A DNA stretch of 45,449 nt from assembly GCF_001632365.1 (NCBI RefSeq), contig NW_024468517.1, positions 1 through 45,449 on the forward strand, in the 5' to 3' direction. The position numbers and the translations under genes are program-made. The notes under the pieces were generated by a model. It searched no databases and was not told where the DNA came from. It saw only the letters and a program-made list of their open reading frames with translations. This stretch comes from Laetiporus sulphureus 93-53. Taxonomy: Eukaryota; Basidiomycota; Agaricomycetes; Polyporales; Laetiporaceae. Below are positions 34,396 to 44,229 of this stretch, in pieces (position 1 is the stretch's first letter; each line of letters begins with the position of its first letter).

Positions 34396-36102
34396 TTAAC
34401 CAGCAGATGACATCCTACTGAACGCCCTGCTGATTATCGATTTGGTTGGACGGAGAGCCGGCGGTCCTTCATAACCATTCTTCCCTTCAACCACCGCATA
34501 CGCCGGGCCGTCCTTGGCAAACATTCTGCGGATATCACCCGCAAGCTCGCCTGGCCTCTCGTGGGCAGCGAAATGGCCGCCGCTGTCGTGCTCGCACTGC
34601 ATCACGACGTTGCCAATAAAGTGAGTCCATCTGCACAAGTAAGGATTATTAAGTTGAAACAGCGTGTCTGGCCGAGATGCCCGGGTAACTCACGCTTTCG
34701 GAACGACCAGTACCTCCTTCGGGAAGAATGACAGCCCGAGGGGAACAGAGCTCGCCAATGACCTCACGAAGGGAAGCTTGTCGACGGCCATCACCTCGTA
34801 ATAAATTCGAACGGACGCGGCGGGGCCGGCACGGGAAAACCAGTAGACGGAGATCCAAGTCAGCACTGGAGGGTGTCAGCATGGCGATATCTATATAGCG
34901 CTACCAACGTACCTTCGTCATCCTCCCAAGGATATTCGTCCGCCCACTGAACGAGCTTCTCGTAGATCCACGCAAGGAGGCCAACCGGTGAGTCTGCCAG
35001 GCTGTACCCAATCGTCTGTGGTTGCGTGGATTGCTCCCTGAAGAATCCGCTGCCTTTGGACTCGAACCACTCGCTACGATCTAATCCGGTACGTTCGCGA
35101 AACGTGAAGGGCGTCATTAAAAAGGACAGATATCTTGCGGGGCTCATCCTGAAGCTCGGAGGCGGGGCTCTGCAAGATGCAAATTAGATCAGGTCAGCCG
35201 CGCCTCACAGAAAGACAGGAGATTATGGTCTGACGTAGGGAAATTTGTGTGCCATGCTTTGACATGTCTTTTGCCGTATACATGAGCCATGATTTTGGCA
35301 ATCTGATATGCTTTTGATAAGACAACCATGCCGTCGTCGCTGAGCGAAGCAACATACATAGGAACCCCAATCACCCCCTTGGATCACTAAGGAGAACATC
35401 CATTAATGTCTCTATGGGAAGAGATGCGGTGGACAAACCATATTCATCGTAACCCAAGAGAACCATCAATCTGTGGGCGACCTGACGCAAAATTAGGCCG
35501 GATCAGGATGCGCACATTATCAAAGCCGCCCCGACAAACCTCGGCATATTGTCTACCAGCAAAACCCTTCTTCTTGGGTGCCTCCGAAAAGCCGAATCCG
35601 GGAAGACTGAGCGCAACAACGTGGAAGCTAGGGTGGTCAGGGGATGCGGCGGTCAATAGCGGCAGCATCTTCCCAACTTCGAGAAAATGCCCAGGCCCTG
35701 ATTCGATTCGTCAGAGGAGGTCTGCAGTCGCAAATGCGACATCTCACATCCATGGATGAACAGCAAAGGAATTGCGTTCTCAGTGGAGCTCTTCTGATGG
35801 GCGTAATGGATATTGAGCGTCCCGAAGCCGTCGACTATGATGTTGCGTGTGAACTGCGGAATTTGATTGATCCCTTCCTCTGCCTTCCTCCAGTCATAGC
35901 CGTCCTTCCAACGTGCGACGAGGCGACGTATATCCTCGAGGGGGGCTCCATAGTCCCACCCCGCTCCGTCGAGTTCATCCGGAAGACGAACGAGGTCAAG
36001 CTTCTTGTGCAGGAGCTCCAGCTCAGAATCAGGCACGGCAATGGTGAATGGCTGAGGCTCGACAGACATGATGGTTGTTGGTTCAGGTAAAGGGATAGAC
36101 AT
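34396..36102 (-). CDS. Epoxide hydrolase (alpha/beta hydrolase with EHN domain)
   Basis: Eight exons (36102-35748, 35697-35540, 35481-35439, 35386-35358, 35302-35235, 35169-34913, 34865-34694, 34630-34396) total 1317 nt, about 438 residues. The N-terminal EHN region reads PFTIAVPDSELELLHKKLDL, with WKDGYDWRKAE. The hydrolase core follows: FIHGWPG (oxyanion loop), LPGFGFSEAP, IQGGDWGSY with the nucleophile Asp, VKAWHTNFP, the lid region, and SGGHFAAHE with the catalytic His. This is the microsomal-type epoxide hydrolase family, which opens epoxides to vicinal diols by a covalent alkyl-enzyme intermediate. No clear membrane anchor is seen. The gene ends 146 bp from the end of USB1, tail to tail. 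A role in handling epoxides made by P450s is plausible but not shown by position. Confidence 0.9.
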
Positions 36103-36729
36103 GACGGTTCGAGCAGAACATCAGCGAGGGGTTATATGGCCTCCTCTCTCTAACATCCCGCAACAGGTGATCAAGAACGACCTAGAACTGATCTCATAGC
36201 GGAACCAGAGTTCTGCCAGCGGCCTCTAGTGGTCATAGCCTAAAAGCAAGACTAGAATCAATACATTGTTCCCGATATGAACCAAGACGGCCTAGCCGGA
36301 TGAGCTCAACTGCGTGATCAATTTGTGACGTTAGTGCTCGCTGTGTGGCCATGTGGACGTTGTGGCCTCCTATGATATTCCAGCGCTCAGAACAGATCTC
36401 ATATGAGCTTTCGCACGATAACATATATCCCTCTATCACATCGTATCGTACAGCGTCAGTATCCGAGAGGAGAGCAAGCAGTCTCGGAAAGCGTAATAGA
36501 CATTATATCGGTATCGACGGCTGGGAACGGACTTCGATCACATGGAGTAGGGGCCATTGACATTGAGCTACAGGTGAGAGCAACAGGGTGTAGGAACAAC
36601 AAGAGAGCAAAAAAGTGAATGTGACATGGGCAAACCAAGATGAGAAAGGTCCGAGAACGTGCGTGCAGAGCATGATGCAGGATGAGTCATTTTTGTACAC
36701 ATGAAGAGCAGCGTAGGAGCGATGGTGGC
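36103..36729. other. Spacer between epoxide hydrolase and RING protein genes
   Basis: About 630 bases with no gene. The left part is the promoter side of the minus-strand hydrolase; the right part is the 3' end of the RING gene. Plus-strand frames here show no motif. Confidence 0.5.
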
Positions 36730-39700
36730 TCAAGAGCTGGTATCGCCCGCGGTGGACACACCCTGACAAGCGCAGTCTGTATGAGTGATAGCCTAACAGG
36801 CGGGTGAGGACAAACACACCTTCGTCCGGCATGCTGGGCAGTTGTTCCGGCCAACCTGCAGCCACTTGTCGACACAGTCCTTGTGGAACGCGTGTTTGCA
36901 TGACATCAAGCGAAGTTCTTCCTCCGCTTCGTAGCCATCTAGGCAAATCAGGCACTGGAAAAGAAGTGTGAGCAAGCGCGAAATCACGGCGGAAATAGTA
37001 CACATACTCTCTCCACACAGTTGGAAGCTAATTTGCCATCTTGTTCGTACCGAGTCAGTTCAGAGGACTTTATGATTTGCAGGCCGGAATTGTCTATGTC
37101 CTCTTTGGTAGCGACAGGAGGTTTAACCTGACCAAGGAGCTCCGCAAGTTCCCTGAGCCACCAGTCAGATCATGACCTGAAAGTGCACAAGAAAGGGACA
37201 TACCAAAGAGCTTCATAGGAATCGAGGCTGTCTGAGCCAGTGACCATATGGTGATTCGGAGGATAGTACCCTGCAAGAAAAGATCGTTGTCATAATTAGT
37301 CTCTGCAACCACAGCAAAGAAAGAATTTACGGACCTCCGATGACATAAATCAAGAACGTCCTAGCACCTGACGTGTCCGAGGAGCGTCTATGCGATCCGC
37401 CTCTCCGTCCAGGACGCAACGTTCTCAGTGCGTTCGCAGCACGCGATTGCCATGTCCGTCCACGAGGCTGCCCGGCACCACCAGTCTGCCCATCTGCACT
37501 GCCGGCAGCCATCTGTGCAAAGTCTTCAAAAGATTCACTGGGATCCATCGACGTCCCGCCATCATCCGCAGGCGGTGCGCTGTCGCGCCTACTGTGGTTG
37601 CGATCCTGCGTGCGCGCCATATCGACCGATTGCAGACCAACGACGATCACAGGCACCACGACGTTCGCGTGCGCGTTCGTGGTCGGCGTAGAGGGCACTG
37701 CACTTGACTCGGAACTTGCGGCCTGCAAGATGGGAGAGGTGGAGGAAGGAGGAGCGCTGCCTGCACCTGTGGGCGCAGAAGCATGGACAGCCTCGGTGTT
37801 AGAGTTGGATGAGGCTGTCGGGCTCGTGCTAGCCGCGTGGCCCAGAGTAGCAGCTGGTATCGGTTGGAAGCGGTAAAGCCGCCAGAGGTTGATGCCGGGT
37901 GGCCTGCGGTCGCCATTCGCGCCCTGGCGATGCTCGCCACCGAACGGGAATGCACCTGTGGGTATCGGTGTCGGAGTGCGCGGCAAGCGCCTCTCGTGAT
38001 CATCCTCGTGCATGTTGTCTTCTTCATCTTCTTCGTCATCATTATCCGAGTCGTCCGAGATGGTCGCCAAAGGAGAAAGATCATTGTCGTCTGTATCGTT
38101 TTGCTCGTCAGATGAAAGCGTACCGCCGGCCTCAACAGGGGAGGTATCCTCGACCTGGATGGTGGGAATGGCACCAGCTTCCGATTGGTCCTCCTCATGA
38201 GCTGGCGCGGAAGCCGGCTGCGGCACGCTGTCGCGTTGACTCGTCGCGCCCGCACCGTCTTCGGACAGCGCGGCCCTCAGATCAGCTTGCAAGTTGATGA
38301 GGAAGCGTTCGAAACTGTCTTCGGGAGGGAGAGGCGCCTCGACAGCAGGGGTCACAGTCGCGTCACTGCTGCTGGCACTGTCAGAAGGTACGACAGTGGC
38401 GTCGTCGGATGCTGTTGAGGAGGCCGAGCCACCCTCGCCGTTGAGTCCTAGTCCGAGGTTGAGCGCACGTGCCATCTCGGCGAGCATCATTTCCCCCGGC
38501 CGCATGCGCCCCTCGCCCGAGCCGTTTCCGCCCTCACCTTGAGAAGAGTTGACGCCACCGAATGCCGGATTCCGCGAGTTTAGCCCAAGGCGTTCCCGCA
38601 GACTCTCCCACACATTTCGGATACGATCGCGCCCATCCCGTTGACCCTGGGTTGCGCCGGGGACAGTGTTGGTGTTCAGAGGATCGAGGCCAAGGCCGGC
38701 AAGCCCACCAAGACCACCGATGTTACCGAGGCCTGCCGTCGGGGTAGGCGACATTGGACGGGTAGTGCCTGGTCCGTTACCTGCTCCATTAGCCGACTGA
38801 AACGCAAGGCCAGGAGAGAAAAGGGACGCGGCGGTCGCAGCAGCAGCAACGCTACAGACGTACGTCAGTCAAGCCAAAAATTGCTGTCTCCCATACTCAC
38901 CTGAGAAGCGTTCCTAGAACATCGATGCTACCAGGCGACAACGGTCGAGGGCGTCCGTCGTTCTCAGCCCGAGCCGCCTCGTGGTTCTCAGCAGACGATG
39001 GCTCTTCTGCGGAACCGGTTTCATGACTGGTGCTCGAGGAAGACAAGTCAGATGACACGACCGAGTTGCGGTTCGAGGTCGACTCGTGGTTTGGTCTAAG
39101 ATCAGAAGAGGCGCGCGAGCGCGACATGAAGGAGGATAGGCGGCTTCGCGTCCCGTGGCGCTCGCCATCTGCAGGGGTAGAGGTTGACGCTGAGCGGCGG
39201 AGAGATGTGGGGATACTGATGGAGGGTGGACGAGGTGTTGATGAGCGAGAAGGACGGCGCGAAGAGGGAGATCCGCCACTGCTTGTAGGGGCAGGTGCAT
39301 CGGTGGTATTAACGACGCCTTGGACGACGACGAGTGTGCCAGGTGGAGGGAACTGGCGAGGAGCTTCTGGTTGAGGCTCAGCCGTCGGGCCTGCTTCTGT
39401 CGCCGTCCCGCTCGCTTCTCCCTGACGATCGTTAGCGTTCTGAACATCGCCGTCGCTATACATAGTTTCCGGAAGGTCATGCACCGTGTCATGCATGTCG
39501 GCTTGTTCGCCACGCTCTTCATTTCCTGGTGGGCCTGTCCCACTAAGCCATGCGCCAACGCTCTGGCTCAATCGCTGCTCGTCATCTGACAGAACGTCCG
39601 CACTCGCTCCGACCGGTGAATCTTCCCAAGAGGCGGACGCAAGCAGCGGAGAGGACGAACGCGTGCCAGCGGGGGTGTCTCCGTGAATGTCCGTTGCTCC

Positions 39701-40027
39701 TGAACTCGACGAACTGGCTTGCCCAAGCTCGGCTACGGCGAGCTGCGACGATGCAGGGGCTTTAGACCATCGTTTTGAAGAGCGCCAGCGTTTCTTTGGG
39801 GGCTGTGTGCTTTCTGCATTCGAGGACGGGTCGCTGCGCAGCGATCCTGATGAGCTGGCGTGAGGAAGAAGGCCTAGAAAGCTTCTTCGCAAAGAGGACC
39901 GTCGTGATCGTTTGCTTGCGGCGGATGCAGTCCTCGGAGTGCTGGTGCCGCTACTGGACTCAGCATGCGTGCTATCTTGGTATTGGGGCGCCTGCGGAGT
40001 GCGGTTTCTCGAGGATGACTGGCCCAT
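36730..40027 (-). CDS. Large RING-H2 protein, probable E3 ubiquitin ligase
   Basis: Six exons (40027-38901, 38851-37335, 37270-37204, 37152-37008, 36954-36820, 36762-36730) total 3024 nt, about 1007 residues. The C-terminal RING is C3H2C3: CLIC, then CKHAFHKDCVDKWL, then CPAC, with all eight zinc ligands present. Just before it lies a conserved-looking block (YYPPNHHMVTGSDSLDSYEA, WELAELLGQVKPP). The first 800 or so residues are Ser/Pro/Glu-rich and probably disordered, with an acidic run (DDSDNDDEEDEEDNMHEDD). The start MGQSSSRN has Gly2 and Ser6 and fits an N-myristoylation site, which would place the protein on membranes if used. An E3 role follows from the RING class; partner and substrate are unknown. 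Confidence 0.88.
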
Positions 40028-40435
40028 TGAGAGGGCAACAGACTAGATGAAGATATGATAAAGAAGTGTAGATGGATGCAACTGGTGCTCGTCGTCGTCG
40101 GCAATGAAGGAGGTGGTCGCGCCACCGTCGCCTGCCGGGGAGAGTCACGCGCGTGATGTACTCCGAATTGTCACAAACGTCTCGAATTTAATTCTGTCAC
40201 ACGCGTCTCGAATTTAATAGTCTGAACTATTATTACATCTCAAGCGCTGCACTTTCTCCAATACTTGCTCGTTCTGCATTTGTTGCTGCATTTCAAAGCT
40301 CGTCACCAGTGAGAGGTGCAGGAGGAGGGACCGTACGAAGACAACAATTCTCTCTAAAATATGTATGAATCCTGAAATGGATACTAGCCCAAAGCTGGGC
40401 AGCAACATATCTCCACATGTATCCGCCAAAACCAC
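40028..40435. promoter_or_regulatory. Upstream region of the RING gene with a 26-bp direct repeat
   Basis: This 408-bp gap lies upstream of the minus-strand RING gene and downstream of the carboxypeptidase fragment. It contains two adjacent 26-bp copies at 40169-40194 and 40195-40220, sharing TGTCACA and CGTCTCGAATTTAAT. The second includes ACGCGT, the core of MluI cell-cycle (MCB) boxes. A palindrome CACGCGCGTG lies just to the left, near 40146-40155. Confidence 0.5.
40169..40220. repeat. Two tandem 26-bp direct repeats
   Basis: The copies differ at only a few bases: AAACGTCTCG in the first against ACGCGTCTCG in the second, and ATTC against ATAG at the ends. They sit about 140-190 bp upstream of the RING gene start codon. 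Confidence 0.85.
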
Positions 40436-42079
40436 CTACATCTCCTCCTGTGCCAGCCACCGCTTGAGCATCTCCAAAGCTTGCTTCGGCTTGTCATACG
40501 GAACCTGTGCTCAACGAAATGCCCCGTTAATACTGGATAGGTCCACAGAAAACGTGAAGGCGCACCATATGCCCCGCTCCGTCCAGAGTGAGGAAGGTGA
40601 ATGGCCCTGAGCTTCTCGTCAATCCAGCTACTGCTCCATCGATCTTCCATTCTCTCAAAGGCTGAGAGACAAATGCCTCCTGGCCTGTCCACTCCAGCGC
40701 TAACGCCATGCGATCGTTCCCAACCTACAGCGAGCAGAGAAAACCGCGTGAGCCTCCCAACAAGTGTTAGTATGCCATTTGAACACACCCAGTTACAGAT
40801 CCAGTCGTTTGCACCGGCGTATACTAGCGCGCGGATCCCACGCTCGAGCAAAGCAGCGATATAGTACTGCGTCGGGAAGTACGCATCGTCGGTCATCGAG
40901 AACGCGACAGCGACGGTGTTACTGCAGCCGGAGAAGTTGCTCGTGAGTGAGGGATCGACATCGATGAGCGAGCGGATCTTGGGTTTATCAAGATACGCGG
41001 CAATTGTCCTGACGAAGGTAAGTGATCTGCTCGGTATTGAAGAGCGAGTATGTGTTACTTTGTCACTGGGTAGCATAATGTGTCTTCAATCGGACCTTCA
41101 CTGCTCTCAAATCAGCAACGTCCACAGCGACAAAAAGAAGAGCACCCACCAGAGTTTGCTGATGTCGTACGGGTTGTAGCCTGCCGGCAACTATGAGACA
41201 GAGACATGCAGATAAATCGGAACACAGCTCACCTGTGGCGTAATACGGATCTGACAACTCCATCTCACAAAATAGGTCAGCCGCCTCGCAGCTTATTTTG
41301 TCAAACTGGTCATCGCAGGACTTCTTCAACCACTTCTCGCAACGCGGCAACTAGCAGAAACTGAGTGAGGAAAGATATAGACCAAATGCTACTTGTGAAG
41401 CTCACTGCTTGCTTCATCCGGATGCAGGAACTCTCACGAATGTCAGAGCATGGTATGAATAGACAGTATCTGGTACATACTTGATATCTTGTACAGGATG
41501 GCCCGAAATCGGCTTGCATTGCATATCATAATATGACGCCGTCATGGAGGGAAAGTCGGTGCAGCCGTTGCCTACATCAACAGGTCAGTTCTCAGGTAGA
41601 ATATCTTTTCGTTGAACGCACCTATCATTATCGAGGTCAAATTGATCGGAGACATCCCAGCCTCTACCAGCTTGGAATTCTGGTCGTACACTTCGGACGC
41701 GAATACGGGTATGTAGCGACCCTAGGAACAATCGAGCATATGAGTATAGGTCGACATTGCACAGATGGATAGCAGAGATTATTACCCCGTAGGATTCACC
41801 GGCCATGTGGAACGGCCGACCCTTGAACTTGCTGAAATGCTCGAAAAAGATGGCGACGAAGGCCGCGATATCCTTGGCTGCTTCATTTGTCGTACTCTGT
41901 ACCATATCAAAGGTGAATATCTCCTGTACAGAATCCATCAGAACTTACAACCGCTTCGCCATACTCCGCATAAGAGAATCCGACGCCGATGGGTTGGTCT
42001 ATGAAGAAAATGTTGGCTTGCTCATTCCATGAGTAGGGATTAAAATCTGTATTGTCTGGACTTGTGACTCTGCATGGAC
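40436..42079 (-). pseudogene. C-terminal part of a CPY-like serine carboxypeptidase (5' end lost)
   Basis: The exons read cleanly from a GTCCATGC acceptor at 42079 to the TAG at 40436: GPCRV-type start, [35 protein letters not shown] (nucleophile Ser), NPYDISKLCE, YAGANDWICNWVGN (catalytic Asp) and LDGAGHMVPYDKPK (catalytic His). All introns have good borders and no stop interrupts the frame. The N-terminal part is missing: no signal peptide or propeptide, and no GGPGCSS loop that helps form the oxyanion hole. Upstream, past one intron, lie exons of an MFS transporter in a phase that does not match. Family members are vacuolar or secreted S10 peptidases. This copy cannot make a normal enzyme as read; the clean frame suggests the loss is recent, or that an unseen start is used. 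Confidence 0.8.
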
Positions 42080-42155
42080 CTGAAAGTGACCAGAAGATCA
42101 TCAGATATCATACATGAGTCCGCGATGGCCCAGAAAGAGCACAGCGTGTACTCAC
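42080..42155 (-). other. Hybrid intron carrying the MFS/carboxypeptidase join
   Basis: This 76-nt interval starts with a GTGAGT donor belonging to the transporter and ends with a TTTCAG acceptor belonging to the carboxypeptidase, so the rearrangement point must lie inside it. The transporter exon ends after two bases of a codon, while the peptidase exon needs one base before it. The joined reading would therefore shift frame and stop soon after. Confidence 0.65.
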
Positions 42156-43090
42156 AAACGATTGGCCCCAATGCGGCGCTGCAGGACTGTATGTGTATAT
42201 TCAGAGTTACTGCGGCGCGGAGATGGCATTAGACTATTGACGTACCATTGGCAGGCATCTCCAACAAGCCTGTGTGGTCGTGTCAGAATGGGAGTCAGGC
42301 GGTGTAGAAAGCACTCACAGTAACCGATGTAGAATACACTCAATGCAAGTGTCCACTTGTTGTTATTCGTCATTCCCTATGAGGACGTAAGCGCATCACG
42401 ACTATTTCGAAACGTTGGTGCACATACATAGTTCTCGTTGAAGGCGGGTACCGTGTGCACATTCCCGCTATGAACCGTGTGAGAACAGCGACGGCCTGCC
42501 ACGGTTGTGAACTTACATGTTGGTTCGATCTGGGGATAATGGAGTGAGATCGAATCTCTCAGATTCAACATCATCCGTGAACACGTACCAAACTGATTAA
42601 CTATTGAATCACGGAGGTATCGGAGTTGCCGCGGAACATGAGCCACTGAAACATATGAACATAGTGATGACGTGGATACGCACACAAGTAGCTATGACGA
42701 TCGTGCGTAAGCCTCAGCGGATCCATGCGGATAAACTGTAATCACCTTCCGATAATCAACGACAAGACCCGTCGATCGATCTTGCGCCTCATAGCTCGCT
42801 GAAAACATACGTAGCACGATTGAATATTAGCACGATGATCGACGGGCGAGACGCACCTCTTCAGCCTCAGTAAACTCGACTGTCTCGGCATCTTTATGAA
42901 CCGCCTCCGCAATACTCTTATCCAGCGGTGAGAAGAAGTGACGCCGGCGGGCCTTGTCTCCAAGACGCGACTGGAAGAGCGTGCCCTCGGTGTTTGGGTC
43001 CTCAACACGGCACTCTTCAACGTCCTTCTCCACTTCGGAGGACGAAGCCTTCAGCTCGGGACGCGGCGCAGACGACGAAGCTTCAATCAT
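42156..43090 (-). pseudogene. 5' part of an MFS transporter gene (3' end lost)
   Basis: Exon 1 (from ATG at 43090-43088) encodes a charged cytosolic tail ending in AETVEFTEAEE. The next exon, RAMRRKIDRRVLSLIIG, is the usual lead into helix 1 of allantoate-permease-type (Dal5-like) major facilitators. DRTNM, then NKWTLALSVFYIGY (helix 2), LLEMPAN and VLQRRIGANR follow, as expected for the loop between helices 2 and 3. The helix-1 portion, about 42560-42740, is hard to reconstruct and may already be damaged. After RRIGANR the transporter stops at a GTGAGT donor at 42156-42150, and what follows is carboxypeptidase. Ten or so helices are missing, so no transport function is possible. Confidence 0.7.
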
Positions 43091-43199
43091 TCCAACTGAA
43101 TCACCGCTACACAGACACGGAGGAGAGGGAGAGTGAAAGAGAACGCGAGGGAGACGGACGGCTCTTCCTGGCTATGCGCCTCTCGCACATCGCACATCG

Positions 43200-43995
43200 A
43201 ACACTTTGTATGAAGCCCGGCCTTCACGGTTCGATCCGAGAAGTCCGGCGGACATAGATGGACAATGTGCAGGAGATAGCGCGGCGCACGGTGTCCTTAG
43301 CTGTGTACGAGAACGGCTTGGAAGGCTTCGACACCATAATCGTCTGCGAGCAGACATGAAGTTAACATTATTCCGAAGGAGGAAGCTGATTCCGCTCACC
43401 TCCTTGAGCAATCTCGAGTGCTGCGGCGCAACCTGGTTCATCTTCTCGATAGTCCGTCTATGTCGAAGACACGTCAGGGCAAATGTGAATGATGAAGTTG
43501 AAGTCCCAGATGTACTAAATCTTGTTCCTGAACTCGGCGAGCTTCTTCTCGTCTGACGGGTCAAACTGGTACTCCCGCTTGGGATCCACAAGAATACCGG
43601 CCTGGAACCGTCCGCGACCGAAGGCATGCACATAGGGGTCTTGGTTCATCATTGCCTCTGGGAACGATCAGCACACATACCAAGCGGGCCCGGATTTGTC
43701 TGGAGGAAAAATATTAGCGACTGCTCGGTTGGCTGGGTTTGGCTAAGGCGAAACTGACCTTCTCTCTGATCTGGTCAGGCTTCGTCGGGTGGCTGATCAC
43801 GAGATCAGACGTCGCGTAAGAGGGTACGCCGTTGGCGTCAGCGTTCAGGCATCGCTGGTCTGTAATTCGGCCGTCCTGCGGGATCATGTGCGCCTTGGCT
43901 GCAGTCCGGCAACTTGAAGTACTCCCAGTCCATGCCGACTTCGGCGAGCAAGATGACCGTCAGCGGGCCGCCCTCGGTTCTACACAAGTTCCTTT
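43200..43995 (-). pseudogene. Relic of an NRPS-like adenylation-domain gene
   Basis: Minus-strand pieces, in order, match the C-terminal part of fungal adenylation (ANL) domains of the aminoadipate-reductase-like class: GPLTVILLAEVGMDWEYFKL, YATSDLVISHPTKPDQI, TNPGPL, NQDPYVHAFGRGRFQAGILV, FDPSDEKKLAEFRNKI, KMNQVAPQHSRLLKE and SKPSKPFSYTAKDTVRR. A frameshift lies between the first two, the GRxDD..HSTGEK segment is missing, and the last piece runs to a stop without a carrier or reductase domain. It is a broken fragment and separate from the intact CoA ligase at 29992-32706. It lies between the MFS fragment and a LINE, in a rearranged stretch. Confidence 0.65.
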
Positions 43996-44075
43996 ATGTA
44001 GCGACTGAGTACTGATGTGCATGATGCCTGATAGTCGTGAAGACAACTCGGACGGACGCGTGCAAGAAATCTACC

Positions 44076-44093
44076 ATATATATATATATATAT
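44076..44093. repeat. (AT)9 microsatellite
   Basis: Nine AT units lie between the adenylation-domain relic and the LINE 5' region. Length polymorphism is likely. Confidence 0.9.
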
Positions 44094-44229
44094 GGAATCA
44101 CGGCGTACCTGTCACCTATTCCTTGGAACCGGCGCTACTGCGCCAACTCTCTAATCGTGACAGGCTTTGTCACGATGTTTGAGGGCGTGTTTGCTTCCTG
44201 CCTTCGCGCCGCACTACACTTCCACCATC
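44094..44229 (+). mobile_element. Probable 5' leader of the LINE element
   Basis: This stretch between the AT repeat and the ORF1 start has no coding sequence and is GC-richer than the flank. The true 5' end of the element cannot be fixed without another copy; no target-site duplication can be tested because the 3' end lies outside the window. Confidence 0.4.

Noticed and set aside
21921..36102. A biosynthetic cluster of P450, CoA ligase and epoxide hydrolase
   Set aside because: The genes are separated by a 5-kb decayed stretch and by USB1, a splicing housekeeping gene. No core synthase or dedicated transporter was found nearby, so proximity alone does not support a pathway.
37373..38418. 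Several long plus-strand frames opposite the RING gene
   Set aside because: They mirror GC-rich, stop-poor codons of the minus-strand exon 38851-37335, which is supported by composition and by continuity into the RING domain.
38914..39558. Minus-strand frame of 214 codons overlapping RING exon 1 in another frame
   Set aside because: It is a shadow of the low-complexity exon 40027-38901, with no join to other exons and no motif.
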